Source: Vibrio sp. Y2-5 (lineage in GTDB: Bacteria > Pseudomonadota > Gammaproteobacteria > Enterobacterales > Vibrionaceae). From it: DNA of 64,000 bases. Positions 1 to 10,161 of the stretch are shown here, one piece after another. The stretch's first letter is position 1. Each line of letters begins with the position of its first letter. The stretch is from positions 310,001 to 374,000 of the forward strand of contig NZ_JACVEG010000001.1 in NCBI RefSeq assembly GCF_014596725.1, read 5' to 3'. Both the position numbers and the translations under genes were made by a program. The notes under the pieces were generated by a model. The model was not told the origin of the DNA and did not search any database. It saw only the letters and a list, made by a program, of their open reading frames with translations.

Positions 1-452
1 CCTTTCCTACGCAATTTTTATTGCAGGTGAACTGGCCTGACGAAGCGAATCATTACTTGAACCCGTTCACGGGAGAGTATGTTTCAAATCATACTTTGCA
101 AGCGTGGTTGATTGGTATGAAAGGCCCTCTGGCTCAATTGAAGTCAGAGGATCTCAAAGTGACCGATCATCCAACGATTATTGGCCGCTGGCTTGCATTG
201 CTAAAAAGTGCCTTATTGCGAGAAGAGAGATACACTCTTGCTCTAAGATGTACCGATTTAGCCCTGACTTTTGTTCCGGATGATCCATACGAAATCCGTG
301 ATAGAGGCTATATTTATCAGCAATTAGATTGTCATCAGGTGGCAATGTCTGATTATCAGTTCTTTATTGATAATTGCCCTGATGATCCAGCAGCAGAATT
401 ATTAAAAACTCAAATGCATGCACTCAGTCATAGTACTGTGACTTTGCATTAA
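1..452 (+). CDS. SirB1-like transglutaminase/TPR family protein, 3' part
   Basis: This is the C-terminal part of a gene that begins before the window. The frame is open to the left edge (first complete codon at base 3, reading FPTQFLL then QVNWPDE), so an internal start at base 21 is unlikely. The residues match the late part of SirB1/YchA-type proteins: a transglutaminase-like fold followed by helical, TPR-like pairs (around ALRCTDLALTFVPDDPYEIRDRG and a second copy after it). The family's function is unknown. It ends 18 bases before kdsA. In many gamma-proteobacteria prmC, sirB2, sirB1 and kdsA sit together, so these are probably co-transcribed (inference). Confidence 0.75.
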   Translation, partial: FPTQFLLQVNWPDEANHYLNPFTGEYVSNHTLQAWLIGMKGPLAQLKSEDLKVTDHPTIIGRWLALLKSALLREERYTLALRCTDLALTFVPDDPYEIRDRGYIYQQLDCHQVAMSDYQFFIDNCPDDPAAELLKTQMHALSHSTVTLH

Positions 453-1322
<870 letters not shown>

Positions 1323-1346
1323 TTCAATGAATTTATGTGTAAAAAA

Positions 1347-1369
1347 AGCCACCTTAGGGTGGCTTTTTT
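1347..1369 (+). terminator. Intrinsic terminator after kdsA
   Basis: A 7-bp stem AGCCACC/GGTGGCT with loop TTAG is followed by six T residues. A run of A on the 5' side makes it nearly symmetric. Confidence 0.9.
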
Positions 1370-1684
1370 GTGCCTGTCGCACAGTAAACAAAACGTTGGG
1401 CAAACGATTTCATTCACAAATTCATCTTACTAAACTAAGAAAAAGTAAAAAAAATGGCTTCAATAAACTAATTTTACTTTTTAACTCAATAAGCCACTAA
1501 ATTTTTTGACGTTTATGTTGTGATCTATTAGACATAAATATGAAATAACTCTGTCACTTGTACGAAGTTATTTTAAGGTTAGATCTATTTTTATAGGTCA
1601 ATCCCCAGTTAACTCAACAGATAACAGATTGATCTAGACTTAAAAATTATTAGTAGTGGAATTCATCAGCTCAAAGGTATGACA
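1370..1684. other. Intergenic region upstream of nutA with a weak CRP-like site
   Basis: This AT-rich stretch of just over 300 bases contains no convincing ORF or RNA gene. At 1519-1534 the sequence TGTGA-N6-AGACA has a perfect left half of the CRP consensus TGTGA-N6-TCACA but only three of five bases in the right half. It is a low-confidence candidate. The nutA ribosome-binding site AAAGG is at 1673-1677. No clear sigma-70 -35/-10 pair could be picked out by eye. Confidence 0.35.
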
Positions 1685-3346
1685 ATGAAACAAGGCTTTA
1701 TTCTTAAAACGGTTTTAAGTACCGCGATTTTGGCGTCATTGGCTGGCTGTGCGACTCAACCAGCTCACGAGTGGCAAGCAGACAAAACGTACAAACTGAC
1801 AGTGCTTCACACCAATGACCACCACGGTCGTTTCTGGCAGAACAAATACGGCGAATACGGCATGGCCGCTCGTAAGACGCTGATTGACGATATTCGTGCT
1901 CAAGTTGAAGCAGAAGGCGGTAGCCTGTTACTGCTTTCTGGTGGTGATATCAACACCGGTGTTCCTGAATCAGATCTGCAAGATGCTGAGCCTGATTTCA
2001 AAGGCATGACGAAGATTGGTTATGATGCAATGGCTCTCGGCAACCATGAATTCGATAACCCACTTGAAGTGCTGTTCAAGCAGCGTGAGTGGGCTGATTT
2101 CCCAATGCTTTCTGCGAACATTTACGACAAAGCAACGGGCAAGCGCCTGTTCCAGCCATACCAAATGTTTGACAAGCAAGGTATCAAAATTGCCGTTATT
2201 GGTTTAACAACGGAAGATACGGCGAAAATTGGTAACCCAGAATTCATCGGCGGTATCGACTTCCGTGACCCTAAAGAAGAAGCGAAGAAAGTGATTGCTG
2301 AGCTGAAAAAGACTGAGCATCCAGATCTGATCATCGCTGTTACTCATATGGGTCACTACCAAAATGGCGAATTCGGTATCAATGCACCGGGTGACGTTGC
2401 ACTAGCGCGCTACTTGAATGAAGGCGACTTGGATATGATCGTTGGTGGTCACTCTCAAGAGCCTGTGTGTATGGAAGGCCCGAATGTTGTGAAGAAAAAC
2501 TTCGCACCGGGTGATGAGTGTAAACCAGACATGCAAAACGGTACTTACATTGTTCAAGCTTACGAATGGGGTAAATACGTAGGCCGTGCTGATTACGAAT
2601 TCCGTAACGGTGAACTGAACATGGTTAGCTACGACTTAATTCCAGTAAACCTGAAGAAGAAAGTGAAGGTTAACGGTGAAAGCAAGCGTGTCATCGCAAC
2701 GACTGAAATTCCAGAAAATAAAGAAATGCTGGAGTTCTTACGTCCTTACCAAGAGAAAGGCCAAGCACAGTTAGGTGTAAAAGTTGCTGAGTCTAATGGT
2801 AAGTTGGAAGGCGACCGTAATGTGGTTCGTTTCCAACAAACTAACTTAGGTCGTCTGATTGCTACCGCGCAAATGCAACGTGCCAAAGCAGACTTCGCTG
2901 TTATGAACTCTGGTGGTGTTCGTGATTCTATTGAAGCAGGTGATATCACTTACAAAGATGTATTGAAAGTTCAACCTTTCGCAAACATTCTGACTTATAT
3001 CGATATGACAGGTCAGGAAGTGCTTGATTACCTCAATGTTGTTGCGACCAAGCCTGTCGATTCAGGTGCTTATGCGCAGTTTGCAGGTATTTCTATGCAT
3101 GTGGAAGATGGTAAAGTATCGAATGTGTTTATTGGTGGTAAACAACTTCGTTTAGACGATACTTACCGTTTCACCATTCCAAGCTATAACGCTGCAGGTG
3201 GTGACGGCTATCCTAAGATTACAGACCGCAAAGGTTTCGTGAACACTGGTTTCGTTGATGCAGAAGTTTTAAAAGACTACTTAGAAGCGAACAGCCCGAT
3301 TGACGTAAACAATTATGCACCATCAGGTGAGATTGTTTACAAGTAA
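1685..3346 (+). CDS. nutA: NutA-type 5'-nucleotidase lipoprotein (UshA family)
   Basis: It hydrolyses extracellular nucleotides to nucleosides so that they can be scavenged. The protein has a lipoprotein signal ending LAGC and is therefore membrane-anchored, like the Vibrio NutA enzymes. The metallophosphoesterase part carries LHTNDHHGRF, GGDINTG, ALGNHEFDNP, VTHMGH and GGHSQE, which ligate the dimetal centre. The C-terminal nucleotidase domain begins near residue 340 and has NSGGVRDSIEAG and YNAAGGDGYP. I choose the ATG at 1685 because AAAGG (1673-1677) is spaced 7 bases from it; the in-frame ATG at 1679 would be only one base away. It stands alone between two terminators. Confidence 0.92.
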   Translation: MKQGFILKTVLSTAILASLAGCATQPAHEWQADKTYKLTVLHTNDHHGRFWQNKYGEYGMAARKTLIDDIRAQVEAEGGSLLLLSGGDINTGVPESDLQDAEPDFKGMTKIGYDAMALGNHEFDNPLEVLFKQREWADFPMLSANIYDKATGKRLFQPYQMFDKQGIKIAVIGLTTEDTAKIGNPEFIGGIDFRDPKEEAKKVIAELKKTEHPDLIIAVTHMGHYQNGEFGINAPGDVALARYLNEGDLDMIVGGHSQEPVCMEGPNVVKKNFAPGDECKPDMQNGTYIVQAYEWGKYVGRADYEFRNGELNMVSYDLIPVNLKKKVKVNGESKRVIATTEIPENKEMLEFLRPYQEKGQAQLGVKVAESNGKLEGDRNVVRFQQTNLGRLIATAQMQRAKADFAVMNSGGVRDSIEAGDITYKDVLKVQPFANILTYIDMTGQEVLDYLNVVATKPVDSGAYAQFAGISMHVEDGKVSNVFIGGKQLRLDDTYRFTIPSYNAAGGDGYPKITDRKGFVNTGFVDAEVLKDYLEANSPIDVNNYAPSGEIVYK

Positions 3347-3376
3347 TCAGTAGGTTGACTGATATATGAATGAATA

Positions 3377-3402
3377 AGCGGTGTGAAAACACCGCTTTTT
3401 TT
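3377..3402 (+). terminator. Intrinsic terminator after nutA
   Basis: An 8-bp perfect stem AGCGGTGT/ACACCGCT with a GAAA loop is followed by seven T residues. Confidence 0.93.
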
Positions 3403-3475
3403 ATTAATGTAAATTAATACGAGAAGAGATAAGCTAAGCCTCCTGAGGAAAAGGTTAGAGTGGCAAGGAAAAAGA

Positions 3476-3955
3476 ATGACCCCAGCGATTCAGTTAGCGA
3501 AGAAAAAAAAGGTACCTCATACCATTCATCAATACGAACACGATCCCAACAACGCGAGCTATGGTTTAGAAGCGGCAGAAGCGTTAGGTCAAGACCCTAA
3601 AACGGTGTTCAAAACGTTGCTTTTTTGCCTCAATGGCGAAGAAAAGAATCTAGCTGTAGCAATCATTCCTGTTGACCAGAAACTGAATCTCAAACTGGCG
3701 GCAAAAGCAGCTAAAGCCAAAAAGGCCGATATGGCGAACCCAGATATTGCGCAGAAGACTACCGGATATGTGGTTGGTGGAATCAGCCCTTTAGGTCAAA
3801 AGAAAGCTTTGCCGACCTTTATTCACCATAGTGCGACTGAGCTAGCGAGTATGTGTGTGAGCGCCGGAAAAAGAGGACTAGAGATTGAGTTAGCGCCGAA
3901 AGATTTGGCAACCTTAACTCGTGCGCAGTTTGTTGATTTGTGCCTTGAAGTCTGA
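3476..3955 (+). CDS. ybaK: YbaK/EbsC-family Cys-tRNA(Pro) deacylase
   Basis: This family hydrolyses cysteine mischarged onto tRNA(Pro), in trans to prolyl-tRNA synthetase, in the cytosol. The 159-residue length and the motifs YGLEAAEALGQDPKTVFKTLLF (as separate blocks), VGGISPLGQKK and SAGKRGLEIEL are typical of bacterial YbaK. The Lys in the VFKTLL block corresponds to the residue needed for deacylation in the family. The ATG follows AAGGAAAAAGA. It is a single gene converging on uraA, with a shared terminator between them. Confidence 0.93.
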   Translation: MTPAIQLAKKKKVPHTIHQYEHDPNNASYGLEAAEALGQDPKTVFKTLLFCLNGEEKNLAVAIIPVDQKLNLKLAAKAAKAKKADMANPDIAQKTTGYVVGGISPLGQKKALPTFIHHSATELASMCVSAGKRGLEIELAPKDLATLTRAQFVDLCLEV

Positions 3956-3971
3956 ACAGTATTCAACAATA

Positions 3972-3998
3972 AAAACGGCCTCATTAAGAGGCCGTTTT
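3972..3998. terminator. Bidirectional terminator between ybaK and uraA
   Basis: An 11-bp perfect stem AAAACGGCCTC/GAGGCCGTTTT has an ATTAA loop. The T run on one strand and A run on the other let it serve both convergent genes. Confidence 0.9.
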
Positions 3999-4016
3999 AC
4001 TAGAGAGAAATCTCTA

Positions 4017-5273
4017 TTAAGAATTTTGTGTTTCTTCTTCCATTTGAGCGTTGTCCACCACGTGGTTTTCGCCCAAATCTTTTGGTAAAAGAAGGTTTAG
4101 TAGGATAGCAACGATACCACATAAGCTTACGCCTTGTAGGCTGAAGTCACCCACGCCGAAAGCCATACCACCAATACCAAATACCAGTGTTACAGCCACA
4201 ATCACTAGATTGCGTGATTTGTGCAGGTCAACGTGGTTTTTGATTAGCGTATTTAGACCTACTGTCGCAATAGAACCGAACAGAAGAATCATGATGCCGC
4301 CCATTACAGGTACAGGGATAGTTTGTAGTAGAGCGCCTAGTTTCCCAACAAGAGCAAGTACGATCGCCGTTACTGCTGCCCAAGTCATGATTACTGGATT
4401 GAATGCTTTTGTTAGCATTACCGCGCCAGTGACTTCTGAATACGTTGTGTTTGGTGGAGCTCCCAGGAATGCTGCAAGCATTGTTGCTGCCCCGTCACCA
4501 GCGATAGTGCGGTGTAGCCCCGGCTTCTTAATGTAGTCTTTACCCGTTACGTTCGAAATTGCCAGCATGTCACCCACGTGCTCTACCGCAGGAGCGATTG
4601 CTACAGGGATCATGAATAGAATGGCGTTGATGTTGAACTCTGGGAAAGTGAAATTAGGCATTGCGAACCAAGCGGCTTCGCGAACGGGGGTAAAGTCTAC
4701 AACGCCAAAGAATAGAGACAGAGTGTAACCCGCAATAATACCGCATACGATTGGGACTAGCTTAAAGTAACCTTTAGCAAATACGCTAGCGACGATAGTT
4801 ACTAGTAGAGATACACAAGAAATCCAAAGAGAAGCATCGCCATCAACCAATTGGAATGCACCATCACCACTTTTACCTAAAGCCATGTTTACCGCTGCTG
4901 GTGCTAGACCAAGACCGATAACCATGATGACAGGACCAACAACCACAGGCGGTAGAATTTTGTGGATGAACTCTACACCGCGAAGTTTAATGAAGCTGCC
5001 AAGAACAATGTAAACAGCACCTGCTGCCACTAAGCCACCCATAGTTGCAGGAATCCCCCATGTTTGAACACCAAACATGATAGGAGCAATAAAGGCAAAA
5101 GAAGAAGCGAGGAAGATAGGAACAGAACGACGGGTAATAAGTTGGAAGAGTAATGTGCCGGCACCAGCACCGAATAAAGCAACGTTAGGATCGAGTCCCG
5201 TCAGTAGCGGAACTAACACTAACGCCCCAAATGCGACAAACAGCATCTGAGTGCCCAAAATGGCATTTTTCAT
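4017..5273 (-). CDS. uraA: UraA uracil/H+ symporter
   Basis: It imports uracil across the inner membrane. The 418-residue protein is almost wholly hydrophobic, with about 14 membrane segments, and has NCS2-family signatures: FGALVLVPLLTGLDPNVALF at the start, PVAIAPAVEHVGD and GAPPNTTYSEVTGA in the middle. The start is the ATG at 5273, giving MKNAILGTQ after an AGGGA ribosome-binding site; a longer in-frame reading to 5336 lacks one and would run through the operator. A PurR-type palindrome lies 49-60 bases upstream. Unlike the E. coli arrangement, upp is not directly upstream; a divergent DUF2066 gene is there instead. Confidence 0.95.
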   Translation of the reverse strand: MKNAILGTQMLFVAFGALVLVPLLTGLDPNVALFGAGAGTLLFQLITRRSVPIFLASSFAFIAPIMFGVQTWGIPATMGGLVAAGAVYIVLGSFIKLRGVEFIHKILPPVVVGPVIMVIGLGLAPAAVNMALGKSGDGAFQLVDGDASLWISCVSLLVTIVASVFAKGYFKLVPIVCGIIAGYTLSLFFGVVDFTPVREAAWFAMPNFTFPEFNINAILFMIPVAIAPAVEHVGDMLAISNVTGKDYIKKPGLHRTIAGDGAATMLAAFLGAPPNTTYSEVTGAVMLTKAFNPVIMTWAAVTAIVLALVGKLGALLQTIPVPVMGGIMILLFGSIATVGLNTLIKNHVDLHKSRNLVIVAVTLVFGIGGMAFGVGDFSLQGVSLCGIVAILLNLLLPKDLGENHVVDNAQMEEETQNS

Positions 5274-5307
5274 GGTATTTTCCCTGTAGCTAAACAAAAT
5301 TCGCGGG

Positions 5308-5313
5308 ATTCTA
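5308..5313 (-). promoter_or_regulatory. Candidate uraA -10 element
   Basis: Read on the minus strand this is TAGAAT, five of six matches to TATAAT. It sits between the PurR-type operator and the start codon, about 35 bases upstream of the ATG. No strong -35 was recognised. Confidence 0.4.
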
Positions 5314-5321
5314 TCACTTTT

Positions 5322-5333
5322 GCAAACGTTTGC
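5322..5333. promoter_or_regulatory. PurR-type operator upstream of uraA
   Basis: GCAAACGTTTGC is a perfect 12-bp palindrome and equals the core of the gamma-proteobacterial PurR box (ACGCAAACGTTTNCGT). It lies directly upstream of the candidate uraA -10, where a bound repressor would block the promoter. Regulation by PurR is an inference from the motif. Confidence 0.8.
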
Positions 5334-5491
5334 CATTTAAACTAGATCAATTTTTGTTACTTTTATCATCAGTGTTGGCGAGCCAAAGTAAAAGTTTAGA
5401 AACTTTTATGACCAGTGGCGAGCACTCACCTTGCCCCATAAACAATAGTTGCTTATCATCAACTTTCAGAAACTTAGAACGTAGGAACAAT

Positions 5492-6688
5492 ATGCGCTAT
5501 TTAGCTTTTTTGCTGATGGGATTAACTTCTCTGCCAGCTTCTGCACTCACCACAGTTAATCTGTACAAAACTGAAGTCGTTATTGATCAGACACAAAATG
5601 ATGCAGATGCCAAAGCTCGATCGCAGGGTATGCAAAACGTTATTGTTCGTGCCACGGGCGATAAAGATGCCGCAAACAACGAAGTGATTCAAAAGGCGCT
5701 AAGCAAATATAACCAATATCTAAACCAGTTTAGTTATGGTCAGACAAACGATGTTTCTACGATAACGATGCAGTTCAGTGCACCGCAAATCCGTTCTCTG
5801 ATTACCCAAGCTCAGTTGCCATTTTGGCCTGAAAACCGCGCCAACATTTTAGTTTGGCTGGTGGAAGAAACTCCATACGAGCGAGTGATCAGTTGGGAAC
5901 ATTCTGATTCTAAGATTTTAAAACAGTTAAAAGAGGAATCCTTGGCGAGAGGCTTGCCTATCACTGTTCCAGTTGGTGATTTTGATGACATTACAGGGTT
6001 AGAAATTTCTGATCTTTGGGGTGGTTTCATTAAACCTATCAGCTTGGCAAGCGATCGTTATCCAACAGATGCAGTGTTAGTAGTAAAAGCACAAGGTAAC
6101 GTTTTACGTTGGACACTGTATGATCAAAATGCCTACAACATGCTTCAGTCGCAGAAAGCGCCAATGACAGGAAGAGCGTCGGGCAGTTCCGCCGCGTCAG
6201 AGATGATTGATCAAATCAGTGACTACTATGCCAAGAAAAACGCCGTACTAATTGGTTCTGAATCTTCACAAACCGTTCTAGCGTCATTTGATTCGATTAA
6301 AAATGCTGAGGACTTTTTCTCATTGGAAAAACGCTTAAAAGCGTTAAGCTCAGTGGCGTCACTCGACATTCTTAAAATTCAAGGCCAAGAAGTGGTGTTC
6401 AATGTTCACTTGCTTGCAACAGAAGAGGATTTCGAACAAGAAGTGCTACGAATTGCTCAAGTTCAGAAGGCTCCAGAGCAAGTTGTACCCGTGGAACAGC
6501 CAGTTGAGCAGGGGACATCAGTTGAACAGGGAACATCAGTAGAGCCTCAAGCCCCTGCACTTGGAACGACAGAGGCTGCGGTTGTTAACTCTATTGATAG
6601 CAGCGAACCTACTCAACAAGGTGAAATGTCGGTTGTTACCGAACCTGTGCCAATGGTGAAAACTCTTCGTTTTACTTGGTTAGATTAA
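5492..6688 (+). CDS. DUF2066 exported protein
   Basis: This is a 398-residue protein of unknown function. It begins with a probable Sec signal peptide (MRYLAFLLMGLTSLPASA) and the mature part starts LTTVNLYKTEVVIDQ, typical of DUF2066. After about residue 325 there is a low-complexity Glu/Pro/Val/Gln linker with a tandem VEQGTS repeat, then a conserved end, LRFTWLD. The ATG at 5492 follows AGGA at 5483; the frame is open further upstream but has no ribosome-binding site and would delete the uraA promoter region. It is divergent from uraA. In Pseudomonas the family also sits beside purine or pyrimidine salvage genes and perM, so the link to this neighbourhood is old (recalled knowledge). Confidence 0.85.
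   Translation: MRYLAFLLMGLTSLPASALTTVNLYKTEVVIDQTQNDADAKARSQGMQNVIVRATGDKDAANNEVIQKALSKYNQYLNQFSYGQTNDVSTITMQFSAPQIRSLITQAQLPFWPENRANILVWLVEETPYERVISWEHSDSKILKQLKEESLARGLPITVPVGDFDDITGLEISDLWGGFIKPISLASDRYPTDAVLVVKAQGNVLRWTLYDQNAYNMLQSQKAPMTGRASGSSAASEMIDQISDYYAKKNAVLIGSESSQTVLASFDSIKNAEDFFSLEKRLKALSSVASLDILKIQGQEVVFNVHLLATEEDFEQEVLRIAQVQKAPEQVVPVEQPVEQGTSVEQGTSVEPQAPALGTTEAAVVNSIDSSEPTQQGEMSVVTEPVPMVKTLRFTWLD
6503..6538 (+). repeat. 18-bp tandem repeat in the DUF2066 gene
   Basis: Two copies of an 18-bp unit, GTTGAGCAGGGGACATCA and GTTGAACAGGGAACATCA (16 of 18 identical), encode VEQGTS twice. A degenerate third start (GTAGAGCCT) follows. It lies in the low-complexity linker. Confidence 0.9.
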
Positions 6689-6740
6689 GCTGATTGATCA
6701 ACCAAGTTTAAAAAAGACGAGGTAGACTCGACTTCTATAA

Positions 6741-6780
6741 GAAAGCCGCTGTTGCTCATCGCAACAGCGGCTTTCTTTTT
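6741..6780. terminator. Bidirectional terminator after the DUF2066 gene
   Basis: A 15-bp perfect stem (GAAAGCCGCTGTTGC paired with GCAACAGCGGCTTTC) has a TCATC loop and a T run on the + side. The convergent DUF2069 gene ends 18 bases beyond. Confidence 0.92.
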
Positions 6781-6797
6781 ACTATCTCAAGATTTAT

Positions 6798-7226
6798 CTA
6801 CTCTTTATCAAATCGTTGCTTCTCTTGTTTTTCAACGACAGAAAGCTTGGTCAATTTCAGCCCTAACTCTTTACCACGATGTCTTGCGTACAACACGTTG
6901 CCCATAAATGCTGAGAAAGTGAGGCACAGTTCCACTGCCGCTAGCCAGCGTTCGCCATTATCGACATACAAAATGGTGAATGCATGTAAAAAATACAGCA
7001 TCAGAATAAAGTTGGCCCACGCGTGGGTATAAGGCTTACCTGCTAAGATACCTGGCAGAGGTAACAATAGGGGAATCAGCCACGCTACCGTTAACGCCAG
7101 TGGATTAAGGTGTGGGTGTGGCGATAAATCTAGTTGCCACAAAGCAATCCAAACAATCAAAGCGAGGTTACTCGTTAGTGCTAACCAGCGAAACTGTTTG
7201 GTTTTTGAGGTCATTTCAACACTCAT
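6798..7226 (-). CDS. DUF2069 small inner-membrane protein
   Basis: The 142-residue protein has four predicted membrane helices (roughly residues 14-30, 42-60, 68-88 and 92-112) and a basic, charged C-terminus. It matches the DUF2069 family, whose function is not known. The ATG follows AAGGA with a 6-base gap. It is the last gene of a minus-strand run arsC, wrbA-like, DUF2069, separated from the wrbA-like gene by 44 bases. A terminator shared with the convergent DUF2066 gene follows it. Confidence 0.85.
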   Translation of the reverse strand: MSVEMTSKTKQFRWLALTSNLALIVWIALWQLDLSPHPHLNPLALTVAWLIPLLLPLPGILAGKPYTHAWANFILMLYFLHAFTILYVDNGERWLAAVELCLTFSAFMGNVLYARHRGKELGLKLTKLSVVEKQEKQRFDKE

Positions 7227-7270
7227 GGTTGTTCCTTTAATGAGACTCGTCTTTAGAACTAAGACGGTCT

Positions 7271-8196
<926 letters not shown>

Positions 8197-8221
8197 AGTT
8201 TTTCCTTACTTTCTCTTTTTA

Positions 8222-9682
8222 TTATTGAAGCGATAAGAATCGTTCTCTTTGTATCATGAGCTGATCAATACGAGCGTCATATCGCGCTTGTTCTAAACTG
8301 CCTAACTTGGCGAGTTGGCTGGCTTGTGTATAGAGCTGTATCGCTTTGTTCCAGTTGGCGCGTAACGCTAGGACTTCGGCTTGAGCCGCCAAATCTTCTG
8401 CTTGATTCCCGTTACGGCTATTGGCTTCAGATAGCAAATGCCAACCGTTGGTATCGTTTGGATTATCGTGGGTATAACGCTGCAGCACGCGAATCGATTC
8501 GCTAAATTTCTGTTGTTTCAATAGCACGTTAGCGTAGTTCACCATCAAGACAGCGTTATTCGGTGTTTGTTTTAACGCTGCTTCTAACAAATTCTGCGCA
8601 TCGTTGAGGCGATTCGTTTCGATGTAAAGGTCAGTCATCGCATCGAGGTAGAAGCGATTATTTGCGTCTGATTTTAACAGTTTTTTAAGGATAGGCTCGG
8701 CCTTATCGTGTTGTTTTGAATCGAGATACACTAAGGCTTTGCCATACTCAAAAGAGACATCAAGAGCGGGTATAGTGGTTTTCTTTTGCGTTCTGGTAAA
8801 CCAGTCCAAAGCGGCTTCACTATCAATACCAGCATAACGCGCCACAATACGGGCACGAGCTAAATGATAGTCGAGGTCAGGCTTTAGATTAACGGTTGGA
8901 AAACTCTGAGCACGTTCTCGGCTGTCAGTAATACGATCTTCTGGTAACGGGTGGGTTAAAAGCATAGGTGGAGGTGTGCTCGCGTAGCGATACTCATCCG
9001 CTAAACGACCGAAGAAACGTGGCATTGCTCTTACATCAAAGCCAGCTTTTGCCAAAGTAGAAATACCAAAACGGTCCGCTTCTTTTTCATTACTACGGGT
9101 ATAGTTAATCTGACTTTGCATGTTCCCCGCAGTGGTGGCGGTAATCGCAGCAATCCCCGCTTCCGGCGCGGCAATAGCCAGTAGTAATGAGCCTGCTAAT
9201 GCGGCCATCGTTGCCGGAGTACGACGAGCCTGATCTTCCATACTGCGCGCGAGGTGACGCTGGGTTACGTGCGCAATTTCGTGGGCAATAACGGAAGCGA
9301 GTTCGCTTTCTGACTGAGCATGAAGAAACAAGCCTGAATGCAGGGCAACATAACCACCAAAGAATGCGAATGCGTTGATATTACGGTCTCGGATCATGAA
9401 GAAAGTAAACGGTGTTTTTACGTCGTCTGCATTCGCAACTAATTTGTGACCAAGTGTGTCAATGTATTCGTTGATGACGGGATCGTTAACAATAGGCTTG
9501 CTGTTTCTCAGCATGCGCATATAGGCGTCTCCATAAATCAGTTCTTGATCTATGGTCAGAGTGGAACCCGCAACGGTGCCAATGTCAGGAAGCTCTATAT
9601 TGCTCGCGTAAGACAGAGAAGGCGCACATAAGGCCGTTGATATACATAGGCAAACGAATGAACGAGTACGTTTTAACATCAT
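8222..9682 (-). CDS. bepA: BepA periplasmic M48 metalloprotease with TPR domain
   Basis: BepA is a periplasmic protease and chaperone that helps assemble or degrade the LPS transporter LptD on the BAM complex. The protein has a signal peptide ending SLSYA, the zinc motif HEIAHVTQ near residue 134 and a third ligand in NEKEADRFG. Four or so TPR-like helical pairs follow from about residue 290. I place the start at the ATG at 9682 (MMLKRTRSF), with GGAG 14 bases upstream; an in-frame ATG at 9715 has no ribosome-binding site and would mask the signal peptide. arsC follows after 25 bases. bamC, a BAM component, lies 6 kb away. Confidence 0.93.
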   Translation of the reverse strand: MMLKRTRSFVCLCISTALCAPSLSYASNIELPDIGTVAGSTLTIDQELIYGDAYMRMLRNSKPIVNDPVINEYIDTLGHKLVANADDVKTPFTFFMIRDRNINAFAFFGGYVALHSGLFLHAQSESELASVIAHEIAHVTQRHLARSMEDQARRTPATMAALAGSLLLAIAAPEAGIAAITATTAGNMQSQINYTRSNEKEADRFGISTLAKAGFDVRAMPRFFGRLADEYRYASTPPPMLLTHPLPEDRITDSRERAQSFPTVNLKPDLDYHLARARIVARYAGIDSEAALDWFTRTQKKTTIPALDVSFEYGKALVYLDSKQHDKAEPILKKLLKSDANNRFYLDAMTDLYIETNRLNDAQNLLEAALKQTPNNAVLMVNYANVLLKQQKFSESIRVLQRYTHDNPNDTNGWHLLSEANSRNGNQAEDLAAQAEVLALRANWNKAIQLYTQASQLAKLGSLEQARYDARIDQLMIQRERFLSLQ

Positions 9683-9915
9683 GTTCTTTGTTGATACTCC
9701 AATATCATTTTCCATTAGGACATTGTCCGCTTGAAATGGTTTCCACAGTTCAGATATAAGCCACGATGACTGTATCTTTATCTGTAACGTATTATGCGTT
9801 AATTCAAGAGATAAATAACGAACACTTTGTGACTCTACAACTTAGGATATTAAGAGTGGCGCACAGTGGAAAAGCCGATACAATGTCTGTCCTATATTAA
9901 GGATTGAGCCGAAGA

Positions 9916-10161
9916 ATGGAACCGAATATTCTCGATTTACGTCAACAGCGATGTCCCATGGCATTATTACTTGCTAAACGTCACACTGCCCAGCTTGAAG
10001 CTGGTGATTCGGTAACCATCTTGATTAGCGATTCCAGTTCATTCAAAGATATAGAAAGCTATTTGCTTACTCAGGATTATCTTTGCCAAAGCGTTAAATG
10101 TGATGGTTATAACTCACTCACTGTTGTAAAGGAGACATCGTTACATGTTCGAAATGGTTAA
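9916..10161 (+). CDS. TusA-family sulfurtransferase-like protein
   Basis: This 81-residue protein has the TusA/SirA fold signature: ILDLRQQRCPMALLLAKR then a small beta-alpha-beta body. In TusA the catalytic Cys sits in CPxP; here Cys13 and the first Pro are kept but the second Pro is replaced (CPMA). TusA relays sulfur for tRNA thiolation and molybdenum cofactor work, but this branch has no assigned partner. The ATG at 9916 is preferred over an in-frame TTG at 9904 that would sit on top of AAGGA. It overlaps the start of perM by 17 bases, so the two are probably translated together. The gene is divergent from bepA. Confidence 0.75.
   Translation: MEPNILDLRQQRCPMALLLAKRHTAQLEAGDSVTILISDSSSFKDIESYLLTQDYLCQSVKCDGYNSLTVVKETSLHVRNG

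Noticed and set aside
4051..4536. Plus-strand frame of 161 codons inside uraA
   Set aside because: It is antisense to a conserved transporter and has no ribosome-binding site.
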